Shown one piece after another: positions 8,418 to 15,120 of a stretch of 25,492 bases of DNA (position 1 is the first letter of the stretch; every line of letters starts with the position of its first letter). The translations under genes and the position numbers were made by a program. The stretch lies in the NCBI RefSeq assembly GCF_029167205.1, contig NZ_JARFPL010000034.1, positions 1-25,492 on the forward strand. The letters run 5' to 3'. The DNA is from Methanocrinis alkalitolerans (GTDB lineage: Archaea; Halobacteriota; Methanosarcinia; Methanotrichales; Methanotrichaceae). The notes beneath the pieces were generated by a model that was given only the letters and a program-made list of their open reading frames with translations, searched no databases and was not told the origin of the DNA.

Positions 8418-8920
8418 ATCTTCTCAGCCTCGATAGGTTCTATCACCAGGAGATCTTTCTCTGCCCCTACATGCCGGAGGATGGACAGGGACTTTCCTAT
8501 CTCCTCTTTGCCCGTAGCCCTGATCCTCAGGTAGGCGGAAGAGGGCTCCTCAATCCCAGGCATCCGCAGGGAGAGATCCTCCACCTCCGCAAAGCCGGTG
8601 GAGTCGATCCGGTTGATGGTATCTCCGAGGTCGCTGTGGAGGACGTGGCCGATGAGGAGGACCGAGGTCTCCTCGATGAACCGGTCTTCTCCTGCGCGGA
8701 CCACCACGATCCCGTTATCCTCCAGGTGCTTTTTGATGTTCTCGATATTTGACGGATCGATCTCGAAGACGATCTGGACGGGGACCGTCCCCCGGGGAGT
8801 TTTGCGATCTCGGTGATGGACGACGCTGATTATATTGCCCTTGTACTTCTTGAACGGTTCGAGGGACTGCATCAGCTGTCCCGGTATGTCCTGCAGTTCC
8901 AAGTCCATCGAAAGTCGCAT
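8414..8920 (-). CDS. ACT-domain protein, probable regulator of homoserine dehydrogenase
   Basis: A 168-residue protein with an N-terminal ACT-like domain (MDLELQDIPGQL, then VVHHRDRKTPRGTVPVQIVF) at ~4-70 and a second ACT-like half at ~80-165. ACT domains bind amino acids and transmit allosteric control. Its stop overlaps the hom ATG, so it probably acts as a detached regulatory subunit that senses an aspartate-family amino acid; this is inferred from position and domain. A GTG at 8953 would add 11 residues, but the ATG at 8920 has a GAGG nearby and begins at the first ACT beta strand. It is the first gene of the operon ending in hisD. Confidence 0.85.
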   Translation of the reverse strand: MRLSMDLELQDIPGQLMQSLEPFKKYKGNIISVVHHRDRKTPRGTVPVQIVFEIDPSNIENIKKHLEDNGIVVVRAGEDRFIEETSVLLIGHVLHSDLGDTINRIDSTGFAEVEDLSLRMPGIEEPSSAYLRIRATGKEEIGKSLSILRHVGAEKDLLVIEPIEAEKI

Positions 8921-8968
8921 AACACGAATTCCTCGTCTAATTTCTGCTCTCACCCACCAGCTTATCGA

Positions 8969-8977
8969 ACATAAAGG
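8969..8977 (-). promoter_or_regulatory. Possible TATA-like box for the ACT-hom-lig-hisD operon
   Basis: The minus strand reads CCTTTATGT here, about 50-58 bp before the chosen ATG at 8920. It is the best AT-rich element on that strand close to the start, but it is weaker than the nadE box on the opposite strand. Confidence 0.3.
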
Positions 8978-8999
8978 TTGTGCAGAAGGTTCTGCAGAA
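8976..8999. promoter_or_regulatory. Tandem 12-bp repeat with internal palindrome, possible operator
   Basis: GGTTGTGCAGAA and GGTTCTGCAGAA lie head to tail with one mismatch. Within them, TGCAGAA (8981-8987) and TTCTGCA (8990-8996) form a perfect 7-bp inverted repeat with a 2-bp centre. The element sits between the divergent ACT-hom operon and nadE, immediately upstream of the nadE TATA box, where an archaeal regulator could affect either gene. No regulator was identified. Confidence 0.4.
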
Positions 9000-9003
9000 A
9001 AAG

Positions 9004-9013
9004 TACTTTATTT
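9004..9013 (+). promoter_or_regulatory. TATA box for nadE
   Basis: TACTTTATTT is centred about 27 bp before the nadE ATG. That places the predicted transcription start at or next to the start codon, and no Shine-Dalgarno is present, so a leaderless mRNA is likely. Confidence 0.55.
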
Positions 9014-9035
9014 GAGAGTTATATACCGACGATCG

Positions 9036-9794
9036 ATGGCAAAAGAAGATGCAGAAAACCTCATCGTGGAGTTCATAAGGGATCGGGTGGAGGCGACCGG
9101 GGCAGAAGGTGCGGTCCTGGGCCTCTCCGGCGGCCTCGACTCGGCGACCGTCGCCTTCCTCGCCGCCCGGGCCCTGGGGCCGGACCGGGTCTTCGCCCTC
9201 CTCCTCCCCGAGGCGGGAGTGACGCCGGAGGAGGACGTCGAGGATGCAAGAAAGGTCGCATCGATCCTGGGGATCGAGACGGAAAAGATCGATATATCGG
9301 GGGTTCTGGGCGGCTACTTCGAGGCCCTTCCGGCGTCCGAAGCTCCGCCGGTGGTCAAAGGAAACCTGAAGGCGAGGGTGAGGATGACGATCCTCTACTG
9401 GCACGCAAACCTCCTCCACCGCCTCGTCCTGGGCACCGGGAACAGGACGGAGATCATGCTCGGCTACTCGACGAAGTTCGGCGACGGCGCCGCCGACATC
9501 CTCCCCATAGCAGGCCTCTACAAGGACGAGGTGAGAGCCCTGGCGAAGAAGCTGGGCGTCCCCAACAGGATCATCGAGAAGGCGCCGACGGCGGGCCTCT
9601 GGCCCGGCCAGACCGACGAGGAGGAGCTGGGGATATCTTACGCCGACGCCGACGCCATCCTCCGGGGCCTGGAGGAAGGGAGGGAAAGCGAGGATCTGGC
9701 GGAGGAGTTCGGAGCCGATAAGCTCAGGCTTATTTTTAGGAGGATCGAGGGCGGAAGGCACAAAAGGGAGCTTCCGCCTACCCCCGAGGGCTGA
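9036..9794 (+). CDS. nadE: NAD synthetase, ammonia-dependent
   Basis: A 252-residue N-type ATP pyrophosphatase that amidates nicotinic acid adenine dinucleotide to NAD. The PP-loop SGGLDSA is at 31-37. Other family segments are GNRTEIMLGYSTKFGDGAADI and the C-terminal APTAGLWPGQTDEEELG. There is no glutaminase domain, so it should use free ammonia. The open frame extends 67 codons upstream, but that stretch crosses the promoter region and is unlike the family, so the ATG at 9036 was chosen. The gene is divergent from the ACT-hom operon. Confidence 0.96.
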   Translation: MAKEDAENLIVEFIRDRVEATGAEGAVLGLSGGLDSATVAFLAARALGPDRVFALLLPEAGVTPEEDVEDARKVASILGIETEKIDISGVLGGYFEALPASEAPPVVKGNLKARVRMTILYWHANLLHRLVLGTGNRTEIMLGYSTKFGDGAADILPIAGLYKDEVRALAKKLGVPNRIIEKAPTAGLWPGQTDEEELGISYADADAILRGLEEGRESEDLAEEFGADKLRLIFRRIEGGRHKRELPPTPEG

Positions 9795-9877
9795 TCCGAT
9801 CTTCCTGCCTCCCCCTCTCTTCGGCGGCATCGGAGCTACAGGAAAATCTTTTCTCCTCCCAGGCCAGTACCGGCTTC

Positions 9878-11032
9878 ATGGAGAGCGGTGACGAGTTTGA
9901 TGGGGTCGATGAGATGGCTCTGACCCCGGTGACGAAGATCGATATCCGGGAGCTGGCAGAGCTCCGGGACGAGAGGGACGTATACCTCTCCGTCTACCTA
10001 CCCACCTCCTCGGGGGAGGACCGGACCGAAAACCGCACCTTTGTCGCAAGGAGGTCGAAGGCGATCGAGGAAGCCCTCCCGGTGGACCTCAAAGGGTCTT
10101 TTCGAGAGACGATGGAAGTCGTCATAGACCGACTATTCTGGAAACCCATCCCCGGCGAGCGGGGGAGGATCGTCTTCGCCTCGGCCCCCGGATCCCTTCT
10201 CGCCGTTTACAGGATCGGGGTCGAGCCTGATCGGACGATGGTCCTGGACACCTCCCCCTTCCTCCTCCCCCTGGCGAAGCTGCGGGACGACTATATGGAC
10301 TACGGCCTCCTCCTCCTCGACTCCCGGGAGGCGCGTTTCTTCTGCGTCCGCTCCGACGTCCCGGAGGCGGTGGGTAGCCTCTCCTCCGACCTGATGAACA
10401 AGCACAAGAAGGGGGGGTGGTCCCAGATGAGGTTCAACCGCCTCCGGAAGGGGGCGATAAAGTCCTTCCTCTCAGAGGTGGCCGAGGACCTCCTGGAGTC
10501 GTGCACCGGCCAGGAGACGAGGGGTCTGGTGGTGGCGGGCCCCGGCCAGGCGAAGAGCCAGCTTTTGGATATCCTCCCCGCGGAGATGGGAAAGAGGGTC
10601 CTGGGGGTCGTCGACCTCTCCATCGACGCCACCAAGAGGGAGCTGCTCGAGGCGGGAAACGAGATCGCCCTCGCCGACGAGAGGGCGAGGTCGGAAGAAC
10701 GGGCGGAGGAGCTCCGCTCCGAGATCAGGAGAGGCGGCCTCGCCGTCCTGGGGGTCGAGGCGACGAAGGCCGCCCTGGCGGCGGGGCGGGTGAGCGTCCT
10801 CGTCCTCCTCAAGGACGCCTCCATCCCCGGCTGGATCTGCGAGAGGTGCGAGGCCCTGGAGGCGAAGAAGAGGCCGCAGGAATGCCCTATTTGCGGGGGC
10901 CCCACCTCGACCGTCGACGTCGTCAATGAGCTCTACGAGCTGGCGGAGAGGACCGGCGCCGAGGTGGAGTTCGTCGAAGAGGACGCATGCCTCGCCTCCT
11001 CGGAGGGTGTGGGGGCGCTTCTGAGGTATTAG
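9878..11032 (+). CDS. Vms1/eRF1-like (baeRF-type) protein with C-terminal zinc ribbon
   Basis: A 384-residue protein resembling the archaeal/bacterial eRF1-related and Vms1 group of release-factor-like proteins. Residues ~20-140 form an N-terminal domain (VYLSVYLPT). Residues ~140-260 look like the eRF1 domain-2 fold, with YGLLLLDSREARFF and the hallmark KHKKGGWSQMRFNR at 175-188, which contains Q183. In Vms1 and eRF1 relatives an equivalent loop acts at the peptidyl-tRNA ester. Residues ~285-350 form a Pelota/L7Ae-like domain with a zinc ribbon (C321, C324, C336, C339). The likely role is ribosome rescue or peptidyl-tRNA hydrolysis, inferred from family. The ATG at 9914 is an alternative start. 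Confidence 0.8.
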   Translation: MESGDEFDGVDEMALTPVTKIDIRELAELRDERDVYLSVYLPTSSGEDRTENRTFVARRSKAIEEALPVDLKGSFRETMEVVIDRLFWKPIPGERGRIVFASAPGSLLAVYRIGVEPDRTMVLDTSPFLLPLAKLRDDYMDYGLLLLDSREARFFCVRSDVPEAVGSLSSDLMNKHKKGGWSQMRFNRLRKGAIKSFLSEVAEDLLESCTGQETRGLVVAGPGQAKSQLLDILPAEMGKRVLGVVDLSIDATKRELLEAGNEIALADERARSEERAEELRSEIRRGGLAVLGVEATKAALAAGRVSVLVLLKDASIPGWICERCEALEAKKRPQECPICGGPTSTVDVVNELYELAERTGAEVEFVEEDACLASSEGVGALLRY

Positions 11033-11109
11033 GTGCTCGATAGCGAAGACGCGGCCAGTAGGATACCTGGCACATTGGAAGCTAGCGAAACTGCGATGTC
11101 GTCGATAAG

Positions 11110-11118
11110 CTTATATTC
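11110..11118 (+). promoter_or_regulatory. TATA box for the vapBC-like operon
   Basis: CTTATATTC is centred about 26 bp before the ATG at 11140, so transcription should begin at the start codon. There is no Shine-Dalgarno, which predicts a leaderless antitoxin message. Confidence 0.55.
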
Positions 11119-11124
11119 AATCGT

Positions 11125-11158
11125 TGTAAACACATCCTTATGTCAACAGCCGTTTACA
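11125..11158. promoter_or_regulatory. Inverted repeat flanking the antitoxin start codon, possible autoregulatory operator
   Basis: TGTAAAC (11125-11131) and GTTTACA (11152-11158) are exact inverted copies with 20 bp between them, one on each side of the ATG at 11140. Toxin-antitoxin pairs of this type usually repress their own promoter through paired operator half-sites. That this repeat is the site is an inference. Confidence 0.4.
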
Positions 11159-11367
11159 GCATCCGTATTGAGAGCGAAGTCCGGCGGATGATGGACGAGA
11201 TGAGCGAGGTTGACTGGCAGGCCGAGATCAGAGAGATGGTGGAGGCGATGGTCCGGGATAAAAAGAAGAAGAGCCTCCTGGACCGGGCAGAGGCCCGATG
11301 GAATGAGCAGATCGAGAGCCGCCAGGGCGCAGCATCGATGATAAGAGAGGAGAGAGATGCGAGATAG
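11140..11367 (+). CDS. vapB: VapB-like antitoxin (ribbon-helix-helix type)
   Basis: A 75-residue protein. A short beta strand (YSIRIE) is followed by two helices (SEVRRMMDEMSEVDWQAEI and VEAMVRDKKKKSLLDRA), the pattern of ribbon-helix-helix antitoxins. A charged C-terminal tail would wrap the toxin. The stop lies 11 nt inside the next gene, which encodes a PIN-domain toxin. The protein should bind and neutralise the toxin and repress the operon through a dimeric N-terminus. The exact antitoxin family cannot be fixed by eye. Confidence 0.8.
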   Translation: MSTAVYSIRIESEVRRMMDEMSEVDWQAEIREMVEAMVRDKKKKSLLDRAEARWNEQIESRQGAASMIREERDAR

Positions 11368-11767
11368 GGCGTTCTTCGACTCCAGCGTCATCGCCGCCAT
11401 CTTCTTCAGAGAGGAGGCCTCCCCCCGGTCCCTGAAGATCGCGGCCGAATTCGACCCGACAACCCTGGACCTGGCGGTCGCCGAGGTGGGGAACGTCGCC
11501 TGGAAGAGGGTCACCTTCTCCGGCGAGGAGAAAGAGACGGCTCTGGACGCTCTCCGGGACTTTCTGGAGTTCATCGGCACCACATGCACCATCCTCAACT
11601 CCTCCGACCTTCTGGTGGAGGCCTTCGAAATCGCCGTTACCGATGAGATATCCTTCTATGATTCCCTCTTCCTCGCGGCGGCGGAGCGGGAGCGCCTGCC
11701 GCTTCTCACCCTCGACAAGAGGCTGCATGATCGGGTGAAGGATAAGCGGGACGTCCGTCTCGTCTAG
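11357..11767 (+). CDS. vapC: VapC-like toxin, PIN-domain ribonuclease
   Basis: A 136-residue PIN-domain protein. The acidic metal-binding set is complete: D8 (FFDSSVIAA), E43 (LAVAEVGN), D102 (SFYDSLFLAAA) and D120 (LLTLDKRL). VapC toxins are Mg-dependent endoribonucleases that cleave tRNA or rRNA when freed from VapB. The ATG lies inside the antitoxin gene with an 11-nt overlap and is preceded by a strong GAGGAGAG, so translation is coupled. No sign of decay. Confidence 0.92.
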   Translation: MRDRAFFDSSVIAAIFFREEASPRSLKIAAEFDPTTLDLAVAEVGNVAWKRVTFSGEEKETALDALRDFLEFIGTTCTILNSSDLLVEAFEIAVTDEISFYDSLFLAAAERERLPLLTLDKRLHDRVKDKRDVRLV

Positions 11768-11918
11768 TTTCGAGATAGTCCGCGGCACCATCGGCGCAGC
11801 GCGCAAAGGGGCGGACGTCTTTGGATTTTCATCTTGAGGCCGCGACAGCAAAACCTCTTTTCGCATTCGAGCAATACGATAACAGGGACAAGGTTCTAGG
11901 AATCATCGAGGCTTTTCC

Positions 11919-12932
11919 TCACCCCACGACCCCAGGATACCCCGCCACCGTCGCCCGCAGAAGCACGTCGACGATCAGGGCGGCGAAGAGGACCGCCCGG
12001 TAGTTCGCCCCCTGGTAGAAGGTCCTCTCCCCCCGCTCCGCCGTCGGGGTCCTCACGAAGCCTACGGTTTGAGCGATCATCCACCCTCCCGCCGCCAGGG
12101 CCGCGGCGAAGTAGATCGGCCCAAGGCCAGTGGCGACCCCCAGGGCTATTGAGAGAATGACCCCGACGACCCAGGCGGCGGCGACGAGCTTTGCCGTCAG
12201 GGGGATGCCATACGTCACGGGAAAGGTGGGGATCCCCTCCCGCCGGTCCCCATCCACGTCCCGGGAGGCGTCGCAGTTGGTGAACCCCCAGTCGGTGATG
12301 CAGATCATGGCGCCGAGGATGATCGCCCCCTCGTGGAGGCCGGGCCCTTCCTTCAAGAAGCCGGCCGGGGCCATGGCGAGCCAGACCCCCACCGGGACGA
12401 TCCCGAAGGAGAGGCCGACGAGGGCCCAGGAGAAGGGGGTCGTCCTCTTCGCCGCCTTCGAGTAGACGGCCATGATCAGGGTCGCTGCTATGAGGGCGAC
12501 GAGGGCTTCAGGGTTGAGGTAAAAGGCGACGGCGGCCGCTAAGGCGAATAAGAGGGCCGAGTAGGCGAGGGCCGCCGACCTTGAAACCTGGGACGACGGC
12601 AGCGGGCGGCCCGGCATCCCCACGGCGTCGACGTCGACGTCGCAGCAGTCGTTGTAGACGTAGGAGCTGGTGATGGCGAAGTAAGCCCCGAGGGTGGCGA
12701 TGGCGAAGGGGAAGGCCGCCGGGAGGGTCCCGGCGGTGGCGTAGACCGCCAGGAGGGCCGCCGCCCCCGGAAGGGCGATGTCCATCGGCGCGAGAGGCGG
12801 GCGGAGGAGCTGCGCATAGGCTCGCAGGCTGCCGCCGCGGTTGTCTCTGATGTTGTCGCCGAGTCTTGCGGTCTTTTCACAACTTGCGCACCTGGGACCT
12901 CCAGGGCCCTTCCCATCCGCAGATCCGTCCAC
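11919..12932 (-). CDS. UbiA-family prenyltransferase
   Basis: A 337-residue polytopic membrane protein. Two Asp-rich motifs bind the prenyl diphosphate through Mg: YNDCCDVDVD (residues 93-102, then GMPGRPLP) and CDASRDVDGDRREGIPTFP (219-237). Around nine hydrophobic helices surround them. Members make archaeal ether lipids or attach prenyl tails to quinones, methanophenazine or haem. The substrate cannot be told from sequence. The GTG start at 12932 is supported by GGGGTGAG about 5 bp upstream. It adds a ~36-residue hydrophilic N-terminal extension with a CASC motif that is not part of the fold. It is 13 bp downstream of pgi in the same operon. Confidence 0.93.
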   Translation of the reverse strand: MDGSADGKGPGGPRCASCEKTARLGDNIRDNRGGSLRAYAQLLRPPLAPMDIALPGAAALLAVYATAGTLPAAFPFAIATLGAYFAITSSYVYNDCCDVDVDAVGMPGRPLPSSQVSRSAALAYSALLFALAAAVAFYLNPEALVALIAATLIMAVYSKAAKRTTPFSWALVGLSFGIVPVGVWLAMAPAGFLKEGPGLHEGAIILGAMICITDWGFTNCDASRDVDGDRREGIPTFPVTYGIPLTAKLVAAAWVVGVILSIALGVATGLGPIYFAAALAAGGWMIAQTVGFVRTPTAERGERTFYQGANYRAVLFAALIVDVLLRATVAGYPGVVG

Positions 12933-12945
12933 GCCCTCTCACCCC

Positions 12946-13662
12946 TCAGTCCAGGAACCCCTCGAAGAGATCGGCGAAGTCCTGGGGGCGGACGAGCCAG
13001 TCGAGCTTCCCACGCTCCCTCCCGATGGGGTAGATCTCCCGGTTCCGTGAGAGGCCGAGAGACTTCACCTTCGGGACCTCGATCTCCCGCAGCGGCGCCG
13101 CCTCTTCGCACCTCGGGTTCTCGACGAAGCCGTCTTCGGTGAGGAAGTAGGCGCCACCGCCCCTCTCCTTTATTGGGTCGTATATCGACGAGAACCCCCT
13201 GGCGACGAAGTTCGCCATCTTCAGCCTCTTGTTCGACTCGTTTATGGTGATGTGGCCGTAACCCGGAGGGACGATGACCTTGTCGCCGCCCATCGCCCTC
13301 ACCACCACCACATCGCTGAGGTCCTCTTTCTGGAGGAGGTAGGTCGCCTCCCCCTCCAGGACCTCGTAGACCTCGGGGTAGGTGACCGTCTCTCCAGGGA
13401 CGAGGGGGTGGTAGTGGCCCGCGGTCTTGACGTACTCCCTCCCCAGCATCAGGGGCGGTATGATGGTGATGTCGTACCTGATCCCCTGCTCAACAAAGAG
13501 GTCGCCGTCCCTCCTGCTGAGGAAGAGGTCCCGATACATGTAGTAGAGCTCCAGGTTCTCCGCTCCTATCGCCCACTTCTTGTCGTAGAGGACGTCGTCC
13601 ATGTCGCGGAGCATCCTCACATCTGGCTCCTTTGTTTTGCCGCCGAATTCGAGCTCGTTCAA
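12946..13662 (-). CDS. pgi: Cupin-type glucose-6-phosphate isomerase
   Basis: A 238-residue archaeal phosphoglucose isomerase of the cupin superfamily, interconverting glucose 6-phosphate and fructose 6-phosphate. The metal and active-site motif AGHYHPLVPG...YPEVYEVLEG (H83, H85, and E97 in YPE) is followed by VPPGYGHITIN with H137. It is longer than the ~190-residue Pyrococcus enzyme because of a C-terminal extension of ~45 residues. The start is uncertain. The reading begins with TTG at 13662, with a GGTG-containing stretch just upstream. The next ATG, at 13614 (Met17), would still leave the cupin intact. It is the first gene of a pgi-ubiA operon. Confidence 0.93.
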   Translation of the reverse strand: MNELEFGGKTKEPDVRMLRDMDDVLYDKKWAIGAENLELYYMYRDLFLSRRDGDLFVEQGIRYDITIIPPLMLGREYVKTAGHYHPLVPGETVTYPEVYEVLEGEATYLLQKEDLSDVVVVRAMGGDKVIVPPGYGHITINESNKRLKMANFVARGFSSIYDPIKERGGGAYFLTEDGFVENPRCEEAAPLREIEVPKVKSLGLSRNREIYPIGRERGKLDWLVRPQDFADLFEGFLD

Positions 13663-13692
13663 GTCTCAACACCCGGGGGAGGATGGAACGGC

Positions 13693-13702
13693 AAATTTAT
13701 AA
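13693..13702. promoter_or_regulatory. Shared bidirectional TATA box for pgi and the V4R-like gene
   Basis: AAATTTATAA is the only AT-rich block in the 63-bp gap between two divergent genes. Its centre is 28 bp from the plus-strand ATG at 13726 and about 35 bp from the pgi TTG at 13662. One element could therefore serve both directions, with a leaderless mRNA to the right and a very short leader to the left. Confidence 0.5.
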
Positions 13703-13725
13703 CGTTTTTCCGAGATGTAGATATC

Positions 13726-14214
13726 ATGGAAGATGGCGAGAAGCCCGTCACTTTCTGCGATGACCAGAGGAAGTTCATCATGACCTTCGTATCCACCACC
13801 GCCGAGGCGATCCAGGCGACCCAGGGGGCCGGAGGCCTCATGATCATGTCCGTCGCCATCGGAACCAGGCTATGGGAGGAGATGGAGCAGTTCAGAGAGT
13901 GCGACATGCCGAAGTTCGATACGAGAGAGGAGAAGATCAGCTGCTTCATGAAGACCCTCGAGGCCTCGGGGGCGATCGCAGGCTCCTCCTTCGAGGTGAA
14001 GGACGGCCGGATAGTCGTCACCATCAGAGGCTGCTTCTTTGCTCCCGCCAGCGACCGGCAGATCGAGGCGGGGCTCTCCCATCCCCTCTGCCCCATCGGC
14101 GGGCTGATCGTGGCGGGGCTCCACAAGACCGCTCACATCCTCGCCGCCCTGGAGAGGGTCGAGCACGATCTTGAGAGCGACGTCTCCACCCTCACCTTCA
14201 AGCTCTACTCCTGA
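13726..14214 (+). CDS. Small V4R-like / methanogen output-domain-like protein
   Basis: A 162-residue soluble protein. The N-terminal half holds helical segments (FIMTFVSTTAEAIQATQGAGG and a segment with IGTRLWEEMEQF). A central basic-acidic stretch leads into beta strands (SSFEVKDGRIVVTIRGC). The C-terminal HPLCPIGGLIVAGLHK resembles the Cys-Pro-containing end of V4R and methanogen output domains, which are ligand-sensing or output modules. Cysteines are at 11, 59, 73, 103 and 122, and could bind metal or act in redox sensing. Family assignment is by eye and weak. The open frame extends far upstream into pgi antisense, but the promoter position and ATG favour this start. Confidence 0.7.
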   Translation: MEDGEKPVTFCDDQRKFIMTFVSTTAEAIQATQGAGGLMIMSVAIGTRLWEEMEQFRECDMPKFDTREEKISCFMKTLEASGAIAGSSFEVKDGRIVVTIRGCFFAPASDRQIEAGLSHPLCPIGGLIVAGLHKTAHILAALERVEHDLESDVSTLTFKLYS

Positions 14215-14265
14215 TGGCCGGAATTTTTGGAGATGGGGGATCCGGGCCGCGCAGGATCGGCAGCA

Positions 14266-15120
14266 TCAGAGCTTCATTCTTATCCGGCTCCAGACCTCCC
14301 GGATGGCATCGCCGACGGGACCCTCTACCTCGACGAGGGTCTTCCCCTGGACCATAGCCCCCACCACGCCGGGGTCGAAGGGGAGCCTTCCCACCAGGTC
14401 GACGCCCAGGTCGCGACAGAGTTCGCCGATCTCCTCCGTCATGTCGGGGTTGAGGTCGTGCTTGTTGACGGCGACGAGGGCTTCCACCCCGAAGTGCTCG
14501 GTGACGGCGAGGATCCGCTCGAGGTCGTGGACCCCGGAGATGGAGGGCTCCGTCATCACCAGGGCGAGGTCGGTCCCGGTGATGGAGGCGATGACGGGAC
14601 AGCCGATCCCTGGAGAACCGTCGATGATGACCAGCTCCTTATCCTCCCTCTCGGCCGCCTTCGATGCAAGCTTTCTCACCATAGCCACCAGCTTTCCGCT
14701 CGCCTCCTCGCCGGGAAGAAGCTCGGCGTGGACCATCGTCCCAAACCGGGTATCGGAGACGAAAGCATGGCCTGAGACCCTATCGACCATGGTGACCGCC
14801 TCCGATGGGCAGACGATGGTGCAGACCCGGCACCCCTCGCAAGCGGCAGGGTCGACGGCAAAGTCACAGATGGCGTCGAACCTGCAGGCCTTCTCGCACT
14901 CGCCGCAATTTGTGCATTTGCCGGGATCGATGACGGCGGCCTGCAGCCCCAAAAAGTCGATCGTCTCCCGGACCTGGGGCTGGAGGAGGAGGTGGAGGTC
15001 TGGAGCGTCGACGTCGCAGTCGGCCACCACCATCTCTCCTCTGGCGAGGGACGCGAGGGATGCGGCCATCGTCGTCTTCCCGGTGCCGCCCTTGCCGCTG
15101 ATGACCACCAGCTGCTTCAT
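14266..15120 (-). CDS. MinD/NBP35-type ATPase with two 4Fe-4S sites (second of a pair)
   Basis: A 284-residue P-loop ATPase of the MinD/Mrp group with a ferredoxin domain inserted after the first third. The deviant Walker A is ISGKGGTGKTTMA (8-20), and switch residues are DCDVDAPDLH. The cluster motifs are C69-C72-C75-C79 and C94-C97-C100-C104. The later ATPase motif VIIDGSPGIGCPVIASI includes a conserved Cys. Such proteins occur as adjacent pairs in methanogens and anaerobic bacteria, and a role in iron-sulfur assembly or redox sensing is suggested but not settled. The ATG overlaps the upstream stop as ATGA, with GGAGG before it. A longer reading to 15171 was rejected. Confidence 0.9.
   Translation of the reverse strand: MKQLVVISGKGGTGKTTMAASLASLARGEMVVADCDVDAPDLHLLLQPQVRETIDFLGLQAAVIDPGKCTNCGECEKACRFDAICDFAVDPAACEGCRVCTIVCPSEAVTMVDRVSGHAFVSDTRFGTMVHAELLPGEEASGKLVAMVRKLASKAAEREDKELVIIDGSPGIGCPVIASITGTDLALVMTEPSISGVHDLERILAVTEHFGVEALVAVNKHDLNPDMTEEIGELCRDLGVDLVGRLPFDPGVVGAMVQGKTLVEVEGPVGDAIREVWSRIRMKL

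Noticed and set aside
8937..9830. Minus-strand frame opposite nadE
   Set aside because: Antisense of nadE and its promoter; no domain recognised.
9795..9834. TCCGAT/ATCGGA inverted repeat after nadE as a terminator
   Set aside because: Arms of only 6 bp with a 28-bp loop are too weak to call.
13252..13725. N-terminal extension of the V4R-like protein
   Set aside because: This part is antisense to pgi. The TATA block 28 bp before the ATG at 13726 supports the short form.
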